The notes beneath the pieces are model-generated. The model was not told the DNA's origin, made no database searches, and saw only the letters and a list, made by a program, of their open reading frames with translations. The position numbers and the translations under genes were made by a program. A DNA stretch of 64,000 bases from Curtobacterium luteum (lineage in GTDB: Bacteria > Actinomycetota > Actinomycetes > Actinomycetales > Microbacteriaceae): positions 1-64,000 of the forward strand of contig NZ_LDQC01000042.1 of NCBI RefSeq assembly GCF_001475545.1. The letters are read 5' to 3'. Positions 1 through 9,271 of the stretch are shown here, one piece after another (position 1 is the stretch's first letter; every line of letters begins with the position of its first letter).

Positions 1-153
1 AGGACGCCGCCGGACTCAACTTGCAAGAACGACGTGGCCATCGGCCCTCCGTCGGGATCTGGGAATACCAGCTCCCGCGAGGGTCGGTGGCCATTTCTGT
101 TTGTGGCGGACGTTCGCCTCGACGCGCGGCACGGTTCGTGATGAACTGGGCGT
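1..153. other. Intergenic leader, no gene seen
   Basis: No credible coding start is visible before 154. The stretch holds the terminator-like hairpin at 35-93 and about 60 bases of leader for the first gene. In M. tuberculosis, tyrS and lprJ lie upstream of the equivalent gene; they would be outside this window. Confidence 0.5.
35..93 (+). terminator. Long hairpin followed by T-rich tract
   Basis: The arms 35-49 and 79-93 pair over 15 bp with two G-U wobbles. A second small stem sits in the loop (GGGA/TCCC and CTGG/CCAG). The 3' side continues as TTTCTGTTT. This looks like an intrinsic terminator for a gene left of the window, or an attenuator in the leader of the gene at 154. Confidence 0.6.
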
Positions 154-2121
154 GTGGCGGGCTCGCGGCCGGCACCCAATGACAACGACACAGCGGACGA
201 CAGCTCGGGTGACCGGGCGCGCAGACGAGGAGCGACGGTGGCGAACGACGACGAACAGCGACGAGACGGCGAAGGCCGTCCGGACAGGCCGCGTCGAGAC
301 GGAGACCGTGGGCCTCGTCGTGACGGCGGTCAGGGTGGCCGTTGGTCGTCCGGGCCTCGCGACTTCGAGCGTCGGGAGGGTAGCCGTCGTGACGACGGCC
401 CTCGCCGAGATGGTGGTCGTCCGTTCCGCGACGGTTCCCAGCGTGGTGACCGTCCTGCATGGCGCGGGGACCGTTCTGACACTGGGCGTCCGCCGCGCGG
501 CGACGGTCCACGTGGTGCTGGCCGTCCGGAGCGCGACGGTGATCGTCCGTACCGTCCGCAGCGTGACGGTGATCGTCCGTACCGTCCGCAGCGTGACGGT
601 GATCGTCCGTACCGTCCGCAGCGTGACGGTGATCGTCCGTACCGTCCGCAGCGTGACGGTGATCGTCCGTACCGTCCGCAGCGTGAAGGCGACCGTCCGT
701 CCCGTGGCGGGTCCGATCGGCCGCAGCGCGATGGCGATCGTCCGTACCGTGGTGGCGCCGATCGTCCGCGCCGTGACGGCGATCGTTCGTCCCGTCCTGC
801 ACGCGATGGTGACCGCCCGTTCCGGAACGATCGTCCGGCGCGTGATGGTGACCGTCCGTTCCGTAACGATCGTCCGGCGCGCGATGGTGACCGTCCGTTC
901 CGTAACGATCGTCCGGCGCGTGATGGTGACCGTCCGTTCCGTGGCGATCGTCCGGCGCGTGATGGTGACCGTTCGTTCCGTGGTGGTGCCGATCGTCCGC
1001 GTCGTGATGGTGATCGGTCGTTCCGCTCGGACCGTCCCGCTCGTGATGGTGATCGGTGGTTCCGCTCGGACCGTCCCGCTCGTGACGGCGGCCGGCCCTT
1101 CCGCGGCGACTCCGACCGTCCGCGTCGCGACGGCGGCGACGAGCGTCGTCGCTTCGGGGACGGTTCCCGCCACGCCGGCGCACGCTTCGGGGAGGCAGCC
1201 CGGGACGACTGGGAGGACCGCGACCCGTACGGCACCAAGTCGATCCGACCCCGCCACGACGATCCGGAGATCCCGGACGGCGTGCAGGCCCGTGACCTCG
1301 ACCCCGCTGCCCGCGCGGAACTCAAGACGCTCAGCAAGGACAACGCCGACTGGGTCGCGAAGCACCTCGTCTCGGCGGCGCTCCTCGTGGACGTCGACCC
1401 CGAGACGGCGAACCAGCACGCACTGAGCGCTGCACGTCGTGCCGGTCGGGTCGCCGTCGTCCGGGAGACGGCCGCGATCACCGCGTACCGCCTCGGCGAC
1501 TTCGCCACCGCGCTCCGTGAGCTGCGGACCTACCGGCGCATCGCCGGCAAGAACGACCAGCTGCCGATGATGGTCGACTGCGAGCGCGGCCTCGGCCGGC
1601 CCGAGCGTGCGCTCGAGCTCGGTCGTTCGGTCGACCGCGCAGCCCTCGACACCCCCGTGCAGGTGGAGCTCGCGATCGCGATGTCCGGCGCACGCCTCGA
1701 CCTCGGCAATCCACAGGCTGCGCTCGGCGAGCTGGAGATTCCACAGCTCGACCCCTCCACTGCCTACAGCTGGTCCCCGGCGCTCTACAGTGCTTACGCG
1801 GCCACGCTCGAGGAGCTGGGTCGTCAGGACGAGGCCGACGAGTGGTGGGCCCGTGTCGACCATGCGACCGCGGCGTTGGCCGAGGCCGCTGACGAGGATG
1901 CTTGGGAGACGGTTGATGTGGTCGAGGAAGCGATCGAGGACGAAGGACGCCGAGAGGACGACGCCGAGCAGCCCGACGAGCCCGCAGTCGAGCAGGATGC
2001 CGACGACGAGCTCGAGCCAGCAGACGAACCCGCTCCTCTCGACGAGCCCGGCCCCGCCGACGAGCCCGGAGAGATCGACGACGACAACCCCGTCGACGTC
2101 GACGGCTCCGCAGCCGACTGA
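154..2121 (+). CDS. Repeat-rich basic protein with TPR-like C-terminal half
   Basis: 655 aa if the GTG at 154 is used; an in-frame GTG at 238 is an equally plausible start. Residues 1 to about 370 are low complexity, built from Arg/Asp/Gly/Pro repeats such as DRPYRPQRDG. Residues about 380-585 form a helical, TPR-like region that is the likely conserved part. An acidic Asp/Glu/Pro tail closes the protein. Position in the cluster matches Rv1691 of M. tuberculosis, which is a TPR protein of unknown function. The charged repeat half suggests a disordered, possibly nucleic-acid-binding region, but that is inference. It overlaps the start of the next gene. Confidence 0.75.
   Translation: MAGSRPAPNDNDTADDSSGDRARRRGATVANDDEQRRDGEGRPDRPRRDGDRGPRRDGGQGGRWSSGPRDFERREGSRRDDGPRRDGGRPFRDGSQRGDRPAWRGDRSDTGRPPRGDGPRGAGRPERDGDRPYRPQRDGDRPYRPQRDGDRPYRPQRDGDRPYRPQRDGDRPYRPQREGDRPSRGGSDRPQRDGDRPYRGGADRPRRDGDRSSRPARDGDRPFRNDRPARDGDRPFRNDRPARDGDRPFRNDRPARDGDRPFRGDRPARDGDRSFRGGADRPRRDGDRSFRSDRPARDGDRWFRSDRPARDGGRPFRGDSDRPRRDGGDERRRFGDGSRHAGARFGEAARDDWEDRDPYGTKSIRPRHDDPEIPDGVQARDLDPAARAELKTLSKDNADWVAKHLVSAALLVDVDPETANQHALSAARRAGRVAVVRETAAITAYRLGDFATALRELRTYRRIAGKNDQLPMMVDCERGLGRPERALELGRSVDRAALDTPVQVELAIAMSGARLDLGNPQAALGELEIPQLDPSTAYSWSPALYSAYAATLEELGRQDEADEWWARVDHATAALAEAADEDAWETVDVVEEAIEDEGRREDDAEQPDEPAVEQDADDELEPADEPAPLDEPGPADEPGEIDDDNPVDVDGSAAD
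535..684 (+). repeat. Five perfect 30-bp tandem repeats inside a CDS
   Basis: Five copies of a 30-bp unit that begins GACGGTGATCGTCCGTACCG encode the decapeptide DGDRPYRPQR in frame. Diverged units of similar composition continue to about 1120, with an NDRPARDGDRPFR-type period. Because the unit is a multiple of three, copy-number change would lengthen or shorten the protein without a frameshift. Confidence 0.9.
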
Positions 2122-3166
2122 CACGGCTCGGCAGCCGACCGACGCGGCGCAGCACCCGGCTGACGTCCCGGTTCCACCCACGCACGGTGTCGACCTGGTC
2201 CTCACGGACCTCGACGGCGTCGTGTACCGCGGCCGCAACGCGATCTCGCACGCGGTCGAGTCCCTCACGCGGGCGTCGCTCGGCGCCCGCGTCGGGTACA
2301 TCACGAACAACGCGTCGCGGCGTCCGGTCGACGTGGCCGAACACCTCGAGGCCTTCGGCCTCGAGGTCGCCGCTGACGACGTCGTGACCTCCTCGCAGGC
2401 CGGGGTCCGACTTCTGTCGACGCTCGTGCCGCCCGGGTCGACGGTCCTGGTGACCGGTGGCCTCGGTCTCACAAGCATCGCCGAGGAAGCCGGTTTCACG
2501 GTCACGAACAGCGCCGAGGACTCCCCGGCGGCGGTCATCCAGGGCTTCTCGCCCGACCTCGGGTGGAAGGAGCTCGCGGAGGCGTCCTTCGCGCTCGCCG
2601 ATCCGGACGTGCCGTGGGTCGCGACGAACATGGACTGGTCGATCCCGGTCGAGCGCGGCATCGCGCCCGGCAACGGCACGCTCGTGTCGGCCGTACACCA
2701 GGCGGTCGGCCGTATGCCGGTCGTCGCGGGCAAGCCCGAACGACCGATCTTCGACGCGGCCCTCGCCCGGTTCGGCGGGGAGCACCCGTTGTTCATCGGC
2801 GACCGACTCGACACCGACATCAAGGGCGCGAACGACGCCGGCATCCCGAGCGTCCTCGTCCTGACCGGGATCGACCAGGCGAAGCAGGTCCTCGCGGCCG
2901 ACCCGAAGTCGCGACCGACGTTCATCCTCGGCGACCTCCGCGGTCTGTCGGCGCCGTACCCGGTGACGGTCCGGCGCGAGGACCAAGACGGCACCCGGTA
3001 CGTCACGGTCGGCGAGTCCACGGTCGCCATGCGTGGGCACGTCGTGCGGGTGCTCGACGACGGGGCCGACCTCGATCGTCTGCGCGCCGGTGCGACGATC
3101 ATCTGGGAGTCGGGACTGGCCATCTACGGTCTCGACGTGGACCCGAAGCTGTACGGCGGCGAGTAG
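1997..3166 (+). CDS. HAD-IIA (NagD-like) sugar/glycerol phosphate phosphatase
   Basis: 389 aa from ATG 1997, the last standard start codon upstream of the catalytic motif; this makes it overlap the preceding gene by 125 bases. The HAD nucleophile motif is LTDLDGVVYRG near residue 70. The C-terminal Mg-binding motif is FIGDRLDTDIKGAND. The cap between them fits the NagD/PGP subfamily. Position equals Rv1692 of M. tuberculosis, which is reported as a glycerol 3-phosphate phosphatase, so phospholipid-derived glycerol phosphate is a reasonable substrate. Substrate is inferred from the family. The N-terminal 60 residues are low complexity and may not all be translated. Confidence 0.85.
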   Translation: MPTTSSSQQTNPLLSTSPAPPTSPERSTTTTPSTSTAPQPTDTARQPTDAAQHPADVPVPPTHGVDLVLTDLDGVVYRGRNAISHAVESLTRASLGARVGYITNNASRRPVDVAEHLEAFGLEVAADDVVTSSQAGVRLLSTLVPPGSTVLVTGGLGLTSIAEEAGFTVTNSAEDSPAAVIQGFSPDLGWKELAEASFALADPDVPWVATNMDWSIPVERGIAPGNGTLVSAVHQAVGRMPVVAGKPERPIFDAALARFGGEHPLFIGDRLDTDIKGANDAGIPSVLVLTGIDQAKQVLAADPKSRPTFILGDLRGLSAPYPVTVRREDQDGTRYVTVGESTVAMRGHVVRVLDDGADLDRLRAGATIIWESGLAIYGLDVDPKLYGGE

Positions 3167-3167
3167 C

Positions 3168-3404
3168 GTGACGGACGTGCCGAACGAGGACCGCCCGACG
3201 CCGCAGCAGCCCGCTGCCGTGCCGGCGCGTCCGAAGCCGGGCGGCGCTCCCGGCGCTCCGGTGTCCGAGCAGGACCACGAGGACTTCGCCGCACGGACCG
3301 CAGCGGCGGAGGACCTCGACGTCGCGGACCGTGCGGACGCTTTCGCGGCGTTGCACGACGAACTCCGCACCCGGCTCGAGAGCGGCGGCACGGCTGGTGC
3401 ATGA
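3168..3404 (+). CDS. Small conserved protein between HAD phosphatase and tlyA
   Basis: 78 aa from a GTG that follows the HAD stop by one base, so translation is probably coupled. The first half is Pro/Ala rich. The second half (residues about 35-75) is a helical charged segment with AEDLDVADRADAFAALHDEL. It has no catalytic motif or membrane segment. It takes the place of Rv1693, a small protein of unknown function conserved at this site in actinobacteria. Confidence 0.7.
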   Translation: MTDVPNEDRPTPQQPAAVPARPKPGGAPGAPVSEQDHEDFAARTAAAEDLDVADRADAFAALHDELRTRLESGGTAGA

Positions 3405-3420
3405 GCCCGCCGGAGCACCC

Positions 3421-4236
3421 GTGGGCGCTCGCGGCGGTCCCGTCCGTCTCGACGCGCTCGTCGCCGAACGCGGACTCGCGCGGTCACGCACGGCGGCGGC
3501 CAAGCTGATCCAGGACGGGCGCGTCACGGTGGCCGGGGTCGCGGTGGTCAAGCCGTCCCACCCGACCCGTGCGGACGCCGCGATCGTCGTCGACGCCGGG
3601 GACGCGTGGGTCTCCCGTGCTGCGCGCAAGCTCGTCGGAGCCCTCGACGCCTTCGACATCGACCCAGCCGCACGGGTTGCACTCGACGTCGGCGCGAGCA
3701 CGGGCGGCTTCACGCAGGTGCTCCTGGCACACGGTGCCCGTCGGGTCATCGCGCTCGACGTCGGCCACGGTCAGCTGGACCCCGTGGTCGCCCTCGACGA
3801 CCGGGTGGCCGTGGTCGAGGGATGCAACGCGCGGAACCTCACCGCGGAGTCGTACGCCGCGCTCGATCCGGCAGCGGCCGAGACGTCCCTCGTGGTCGGT
3901 GACCTGTCCTTCATCTCACTCCGGATCGTGCTGCCGGTGCTCGCGTCCGCGGTGCCGTCCGACGACTTCGTGCTGCTGGTCAAGCCGCAGTTCGAGGTCG
4001 GCCGTGGCGGCGTCCGAGAGGGCATCGTGCGGGACGCGGGTCTCCGGAACGACGCGCTCATGAACGTGCTCTGGTCGGCGTGGGACGCGGGCCTCGGGAC
4101 ATCCGGTCTCGCGGCCTCGCCCATCGTCGGCACGCACGGCAACCACGAGTACCTCGCGCGCTTCCAGCGTGGTGTCGGTACCAATCCGACAGAATGGATC
4201 GGCCGGGCGACGAGCCTGGCGGAAGGGGTGGCATGA
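3421..4236 (+). CDS. tlyA: TlyA-type rRNA 2'-O-methyltransferase (S4 + FtsJ domains)
   Basis: 271 aa from GTG 3421, which has a GGAG five bases upstream; GTG 3397 is an alternative adding 8 residues. The N-terminal S4 RNA-binding domain (about residues 6-60) contains RLDALVAERGLARSRTAAAK. The FtsJ-like SAM domain has LDVGASTGGFTQVLLAHG, a GDLSFISLR segment and VKPQFEVGR. Family members methylate 16S and 23S rRNA at C1409 and C1920 and set susceptibility to capreomycin. Length matches the mycobacterial protein. The stop overlaps the nadK start (ATGA). Confidence 0.93.
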   Translation: MGARGGPVRLDALVAERGLARSRTAAAKLIQDGRVTVAGVAVVKPSHPTRADAAIVVDAGDAWVSRAARKLVGALDAFDIDPAARVALDVGASTGGFTQVLLAHGARRVIALDVGHGQLDPVVALDDRVAVVEGCNARNLTAESYAALDPAAAETSLVVGDLSFISLRIVLPVLASAVPSDDFVLLVKPQFEVGRGGVREGIVRDAGLRNDALMNVLWSAWDAGLGTSGLAASPIVGTHGNHEYLARFQRGVGTNPTEWIGRATSLAEGVA

Positions 4237-5159
4237 GCGACGAACGGCACATCCTGCTCGTCTCGCACACCGGGCGGCAGGACTCGATCGACGCCGCGGT
4301 CGAGGTCTGCGACATCCTGCACGCCGCCGGGGTGACCCCCGTGATGCCGTTCGACGAGTACGCCGACGTCCGGCGGGCCGAGGCGTCCGTGGGCAAGGTC
4401 GACATCCTCGGTGTCGACGTGCAGGCGGACCAGCTCGAGATCGTCATCGTGCTCGGCGGCGACGGCACCATCCTCCGCGCGGCAGAGCTCGTCCGCGGGA
4501 CCCGTGCGGCGCTCGTCGGGGTGAACCTCGGACACGTCGGGTTCCTGGCCGAGAGTGAACGCCCCGACCTCGAGGAGACCGTGCAGCGGACCCTGCGTGG
4601 TGAGTACCACGTCGAGGAGCGCGTGGCGCTGCAGGTCGACGTCGTCGTCGGCCAGGAGACCGTGTACTCCTCCTGGGCGCTCAACGAGGCCACGATCGAG
4701 AAGGCGTCGCGCGAACGCATGCTCGAGGTCGTCACCGAGGTCGACGGCCGCCCGCTGTCGTCCTTCGGTTGTGACGGTGTGGTCATCTCGACCCCGACCG
4801 GCTCCACGGCGTACTCGTTCTCCGGCGGCGGTCCGATCGTCTGGCCGGACGTCGACGCGATCCTCATGGTGCCGCTGAGCGCGCACGCACTGTTCTCCCG
4901 CCCCATCGTCGTCGGCCCGGACTGCACCCTCGCGGTCGAGGTGCTGCGCCGGACGAGCGGCGTCGGCGTGCTGTGGTGCGACGGCCGCCGAGCGCACGAC
5001 CTGCCGCCGGGTGCGCGCGTCGAGGTGCACCGGTCCTCCGAACCCGTGCGGGTGGCGCGGCTCAAGGACGCCCCGTTCACCGACCGGCTGGTGGCGAAGT
5101 TCCGCCTGCCCGTCACCGGCTGGCGCGGCCCGCAGCGCGACGACGAGGTCGATCAGTGA
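4233..5159 (+). CDS. nadK: NAD kinase
   Basis: 308 aa, ATG 4233 overlapping the tlyA stop by four bases. It phosphorylates NAD to NADP in the cytoplasm. It shows the NAD-kinase signature GGDGT (IVLGGDGTILRAAE, near residue 75), the NEATIEK segment, and the conserved FGCDGVVISTPTGSTAYSF stretch that binds NAD. It lies between tlyA and recN as in mycobacteria and ends in a GTGA overlap with recN. Confidence 0.95.
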   Translation: MSDERHILLVSHTGRQDSIDAAVEVCDILHAAGVTPVMPFDEYADVRRAEASVGKVDILGVDVQADQLEIVIVLGGDGTILRAAELVRGTRAALVGVNLGHVGFLAESERPDLEETVQRTLRGEYHVEERVALQVDVVVGQETVYSSWALNEATIEKASRERMLEVVTEVDGRPLSSFGCDGVVISTPTGSTAYSFSGGGPIVWPDVDAILMVPLSAHALFSRPIVVGPDCTLAVEVLRRTSGVGVLWCDGRRAHDLPPGARVEVHRSSEPVRVARLKDAPFTDRLVAKFRLPVTGWRGPQRDDEVDQ

Positions 5160-6850
5160 TCGAGGAGATCTCGATCGCCGACCTCGGAGTGATCGGTGAC
5201 GCCACGCTCGAACTCGGCCCGGGCTTCACCGTCGTGACCGGTGAGACCGGCGCAGGCAAGACGATGATCGTCACCGCACTCGGCCTCCTGCTCGGCGCCC
5301 GTGCGGACGCCGGTGCCGTCCGTCGGGGTGCGTCGTCCGCCGTCGTCGAGGGACGCTGGCACGTGCCGGACCACGACGCCGTCGCCGAACGGGTCGAGGA
5401 CGCCGGCGGTGCCGTCGAGGACGGCGAGCTCATCCTCACCCGCACCGTGTCGGCGGAGGGCCGCAGCCGCGCGACGGTCGGCGGTCGCAGCGCCCCGGTC
5501 GCGGTGCTCGGGGAACTCGCCGACCAGCTCGTCACCGTGCACGGCCAGTCCGACCAGATCCGCCTCACGTCGGCCGCTGCCCAGCGCGCGGCCCTCGACG
5601 GGTTCGGCGGTCCGAAGCTCCAGAAGGCGTTCGACGCGTACGTCGCGGCGTACGACGCGTGGCAGCAGCACGCGGGCGAACTCGAGACGCTCACGCGTGA
5701 CCGCGACGACCGCGTCGCCGAGGCGGAGCGGATCCGCGCGGCCTCGGACGAGATCGAGGCCGCCGACCCGCAGCCGGGTGAGGACGTCGAACTCGCGGAA
5801 CGGGCCGAGCGGCTCGGCAACCTCGAGGAACTCCGGCTGTCGGCAGGCCTCGCGCACGAAGCGCTGTCGAGCGAGTCGCTCGAGGGTGCACCGGACGTCG
5901 TCGGCCTCGTCGAGTCGGCACGCCGAGCGGTCGAGCGCGTCGCGGCTTCGGACGCCGCGCTGCAGCCCGTGCTCGAACAGCTGACGGAGCTGAGCATCCA
6001 GGCGACGGAAGCGTCTGCGAGCCTGTCGAGCTACCTCGGCTCGCTCGAACCGGACGCAGGTCACGACCTCGAGCTCATCAACGAACGGCGTGCCCTGCTC
6101 GCCGGGCTCACACGCAAGTACGGTGAGACCGTCGACGACGTCATCGCGTACGGGCAGCGCGCCGGCGAACGACTCCTGGAGCTCGACGGCGACGACGACC
6201 GCATCGCTGCACTGCAGCAGGCGGTCGAGCAGGACGAACGGGCCCTCGCGGACGCCGCCGGTGCCCTCACCGCGGCCCGGACCAAGGCGGCCGGCGACCT
6301 CGCGAAGCGCGTCACCGCCGAACTGAAGTCGCTCGCGATGGCGGGCGCCACCCTCGTGGTCGAGGTCACCGACGCGGGGGAGTACCGCCGACACGGTCGC
6401 GACCAGGTGGCGATCCTCCTGCAGCCGCATTCCGGCACCGACCCGCGTCCGATCGGCAAGGGGGCGTCCGGCGGTGAGCTCTCGCGGGTGATGCTCGCGA
6501 TCGAGGTCGTGATGGCCGGCAGCACCACGGTGCCGACATTCGTCTTCGACGAGGTCGACGCCGGTGTCGGCGGTGCGGCGGCGATCGAGATCGGGCGGCG
6601 GCTCGCGCAGCTCGCGGAGCGGACGCAGGTCATCGTCGTGACGCACCTCGCGCAGGTCGCGGCGTTCGCGAACAACCACCTCAACGTCGTGAAGGACGCC
6701 AGCGGCGCGGTCACCTCGTCGAGCGTGCGCCGGCTCGACGGCGAGGAGCGGCTGCAGGAGATGGCGCGGCTGCTCTCCGGCCTCGGCGACAGTGCGAGCG
6801 GCATGGAGCACGCCCGCGAGCTCCTCGAGGTGGCCGGCCAGTCGGTGTGA
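5156..6850 (+). CDS. recN: DNA repair protein RecN
   Basis: 564 aa, GTG 5156 overlapping the nadK stop. It is an SMC-like ATPase that acts at double-strand breaks. The Walker A motif GETGAGKT is at about residue 29. A long coiled-coil middle carries many Glu/Arg/Ala heptads. The C-terminal half has the signature ASGGELSRVMLAIEV followed by Walker B FVFDEVDAGVGG near residue 462, and a THLAQVAAFAN switch segment. Length is normal for the family. It is the last gene of the tightly coupled run starting at 1997. Confidence 0.95.
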   Translation: MIEEISIADLGVIGDATLELGPGFTVVTGETGAGKTMIVTALGLLLGARADAGAVRRGASSAVVEGRWHVPDHDAVAERVEDAGGAVEDGELILTRTVSAEGRSRATVGGRSAPVAVLGELADQLVTVHGQSDQIRLTSAAAQRAALDGFGGPKLQKAFDAYVAAYDAWQQHAGELETLTRDRDDRVAEAERIRAASDEIEAADPQPGEDVELAERAERLGNLEELRLSAGLAHEALSSESLEGAPDVVGLVESARRAVERVAASDAALQPVLEQLTELSIQATEASASLSSYLGSLEPDAGHDLELINERRALLAGLTRKYGETVDDVIAYGQRAGERLLELDGDDDRIAALQQAVEQDERALADAAGALTAARTKAAGDLAKRVTAELKSLAMAGATLVVEVTDAGEYRRHGRDQVAILLQPHSGTDPRPIGKGASGGELSRVMLAIEVVMAGSTTVPTFVFDEVDAGVGGAAAIEIGRRLAQLAERTQVIVVTHLAQVAAFANNHLNVVKDASGAVTSSSVRRLDGEERLQEMARLLSGLGDSASGMEHARELLEVAGQSV

Positions 6851-7447
6851 CGACGCCCCGACCCGGTTGCCGGAGCAGCGACCGGACACGGGTGCGCGTC
6901 CTCTCTGGAGCGTGTGCTGTCCGCGGTGCGTCCTTCCGGCGGTGCGCATGGCTCGGGGCGGGCCCCGCTCGGACCGGAGGCTTGCCCTCCCTCTGCCGGA
7001 CCACCCGCCATCGGCGCAAGCTGGTCGGTCTGGAGGCCCGTCCTGCCTCCGCCACGACCCTCGCGTTCTCGGTCGGGTGGCGCTGCGCGTGTCTCCCGAC
7101 GGTGACGCGACGGTCGTTCTTTCCCATGACGCACGCGATGATCGGTCGTTCCGGGCGTGCCTGGTCGAACCGGATGACCAGGTGTGCGCGAACGCACCAG
7201 GCGCGCGCGAAAGCACCAGGCGCGCGCGAACGCACCAGGCGCGCGCGAACGCACCAGCCGCGCGCGAACGCACCAGCCGCGCGCGAACGCACCAGGCGCG
7301 CGCGAACGCACCAGCTGTGCGCGGGAGCACCACCCACCGCGGCGGACCAGCCGCGCACGCCTGCCGGGCCCGACCTCGTGTCTGCCGCAACGCCCGCGGC
7401 GAACGCGGGTCGCGCCTCCCGTCCGATCTGACGTAGGATGGAAGCCC
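6851..7447. other. Repeat-bearing intergenic region between recN and pyrG
   Basis: Almost 600 bases without a gene I can support. Several frames stay open only because a 19-bp repeat prevents stops. In M. tuberculosis Rv1697 and mctB (Rv1698) occupy this interval. I see no recognisable remnant of either gene. The last 100 bases must contain the pyrG promoter; a GGATGGAAG Shine-Dalgarno-like stretch precedes the GTG at 7448. Confidence 0.6.
7182..7333 (+). repeat. Eight contiguous 19-bp tandem repeats
   Basis: The core unit is GCGCGCGCGAACGCACCAG. Six central units (7201-7314) differ at only one or two positions, and the two outer units are more diverged. There are no spacers. The period is not a multiple of three, so it creates false open frames. 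The alternating GC stretch within each unit could favour unusual DNA structure; function is unknown. Confidence 0.92.
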
Positions 7448-9157
7448 GTGGCGGACACTTACAGCGGCGGAACACAATCTTCGAACCAGACCCCGAAGGT
7501 GACGAAGCAGATCTTCGTGACCGGCGGGGTCGTCTCGTCTCTCGGCAAGGGCCTGACGGCGGCCAGCCTCGGCAACCTGCTCACGGCGCGCGGCCTCAAG
7601 GTCGTCATGCAGAAGCTCGACCCGTACCTCAACGTGGACCCGGGCACGATGAACCCGTTCCAGCACGGCGAGGTCTTCGTGACCGACGACGGCGCCGAGA
7701 CCGACCTCGACATCGGGCACTACGAGCGCTTCCTCGACATCAACCTCTCGCAGGCGGCGAACGTCACGACCGGGCAGGTCTACTCGAGCGTCATCGCCAA
7801 GGAGCGTCGGGGCGAGTACCTCGGCGACACGGTCCAGGTCATCCCGCACATCACCGACGAGATCAAGCGTCGGATGCGCGAGCAGGCCGAGAACGACCCC
7901 CAGCCCGACGTCATCATCACCGAGGTCGGCGGCACGGTCGGCGACATCGAGTCGCAGCCGTTCATCGAGTCGGCGCGTCAGGTGCGCCACGAGCTCGGCC
8001 GGAACAACGTCTTCTTCGTGCACGTCTCGCTCGTGCCGTTCATGAACGCCTCCGGCGAGCAGAAGACCAAGCCGACGCAGCACTCCGTCGCGCAGCTCCG
8101 CTCGATCGGCATCCAGCCGGACGCGCTCGTCCTCCGCAGCGACCGTCCCGTGTCGGACTCGAACAAGCGCAAGATCGCCCTGATGTGCGACGTCGACGAG
8201 GATGCCGTCGTGAACGCCGTCGACGTGCCGTCGATCTACGACCTCCCGGGGCTGCTGCACGACCAGGGGCTCGACCAGGTCATCATCGACGCCCTCCGTC
8301 TCGAGGCGCACGACGTCGACTGGTCGGCGTGGAAGCCGGTCCTCGACGCGGTGCACGAGCCGAAGAAGGAGGTCACGATCGCCCTCGTCGGCAAGTACAT
8401 CGACCTCCCCGACGCGTACCTCTCGGTCACCGAGGCCCTCCGCGCCGGCGGGTTCGCCCACAACGCCCGCGTGAAGCTCAAGTGGGTCGTGTCCGACGAC
8501 TGCACGACGCCCGAGGGCGCCGCGAAGCACCTCGGCGACGTCGACGGCATCTGCGTCCCCGGCGGCTTCGGCGTACGCGGCATCGAAGGCAAGCTCGGTG
8601 CGCTCCGGTTCGCACGTGAGCAGGGCATCCCGACACTGGGCCTCTGCCTCGGCCTGCAGTGCATGGTCATCGAGTACGCCCGCCACGAGGCTGGGCTGAC
8701 CGACGCGTCGAGCACCGAGTTCGACCCGGAGACCACGACGCCGGTCATCGCGACCATGGCGGAGCAGGTCGACATCATCGCCGGCGGTGACCTCGGCGGG
8801 ACCATGCGCCTCGGCCTCTACCCGGCGCACTTCACCGACGGGTCGCTCGCTGCCGAGCTCTACGGTGCCCAGGAGGCATCGGAGCGCCACCGTCACCGCT
8901 ACGAGGTCAACAACCAGTACCGCCAGCAGATCGCGGACGCCGGCCTGGTGTTCTCGGGCACCTCGCCCGACGGCACGCTCGTCGAGTACGTGGAGCTGCC
9001 GCGCGAGGTGCACCCGTTCTACATCGCCACGCAGGCGCACCCGGAGCTCCGGTCGCGTCCGACGAACGCGCACCCGCTGTTCGCCGGGCTGGTCGGTGCG
9101 GCGATCGAGCGTGCGGGTGCCTCGAGCCTGTTCGACCCGCAGGAGTCGGCTGCCTGA
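7448..9157 (+). CDS. pyrG: CTP synthase
   Basis: 569 aa from GTG 7448. It makes CTP from UTP, ATP and glutamine. The N-terminal amidoligase domain opens with [20 protein letters not shown], which includes the P-loop. It contains [20 protein letters not shown] and [12 protein letters not shown]. The C-terminal class I glutamine amidotransferase domain has its catalytic Cys in LGLCLGLQC near residue 400, and a His/Glu pair in [10 protein letters not shown]. An extended N-terminus of about 18 residues precedes the core. It probably has its own promoter downstream of the 19-bp repeat. Confidence 0.96.
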   Translation: MADTYSGGTQSSNQTPKVTKQIFVTGGVVSSLGKGLTAASLGNLLTARGLKVVMQKLDPYLNVDPGTMNPFQHGEVFVTDDGAETDLDIGHYERFLDINLSQAANVTTGQVYSSVIAKERRGEYLGDTVQVIPHITDEIKRRMREQAENDPQPDVIITEVGGTVGDIESQPFIESARQVRHELGRNNVFFVHVSLVPFMNASGEQKTKPTQHSVAQLRSIGIQPDALVLRSDRPVSDSNKRKIALMCDVDEDAVVNAVDVPSIYDLPGLLHDQGLDQVIIDALRLEAHDVDWSAWKPVLDAVHEPKKEVTIALVGKYIDLPDAYLSVTEALRAGGFAHNARVKLKWVVSDDCTTPEGAAKHLGDVDGICVPGGFGVRGIEGKLGALRFAREQGIPTLGLCLGLQCMVIEYARHEAGLTDASSTEFDPETTTPVIATMAEQVDIIAGGDLGGTMRLGLYPAHFTDGSLAAELYGAQEASERHRHRYEVNNQYRQQIADAGLVFSGTSPDGTLVEYVELPREVHPFYIATQAHPELRSRPTNAHPLFAGLVGAAIERAGASSLFDPQESAA

Positions 9158-9176
9158 CGCGACCATCCGACGGCCT

Positions 9177-9208
9177 GGAGGCGTGGTGCCAGCTGGCACC
9201 GCGCCTCC
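9177..9208. repeat. GGAGGC...GCCTCC hairpin (dispersed repeat copy A)
   Basis: The arms 9177-9190 and 9195-9208 pair throughout with one G-T position. The right arm begins CGCGCCTCC and runs on into the shared element CCGCGCCTCCCGTCCGTC (9199-9216). It lies between pyrG and the NUDIX gene. It may serve as a terminator but lacks a T-tract. Confidence 0.75.
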
Positions 9209-9271
9209 CGTCCGTCTCCGGGTCACGTCCACCTGGTCTCGCTCGCCTCCGCGCGTGCCAGGATTGACCAC

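Noticed and set aside
16-3123. 1035-codon open frame on the minus strand
   Set aside because: It is antisense to three well-supported genes; high GC and the Arg/Gly repeat suppress stop codons. Its translation is low-complexity Thr/Arg/Val without motifs.
7182-7333. CRISPR array
   Set aside because: The units are contiguous with no spacers and no cas gene is nearby.
6792-7436. Several overlapping ORFs between recN and pyrG
   Set aside because: The 19-bp repeat opens all frames; translations are Ala/Arg/Gly repeats that shift with each unit, and no start has a good ribosome site.
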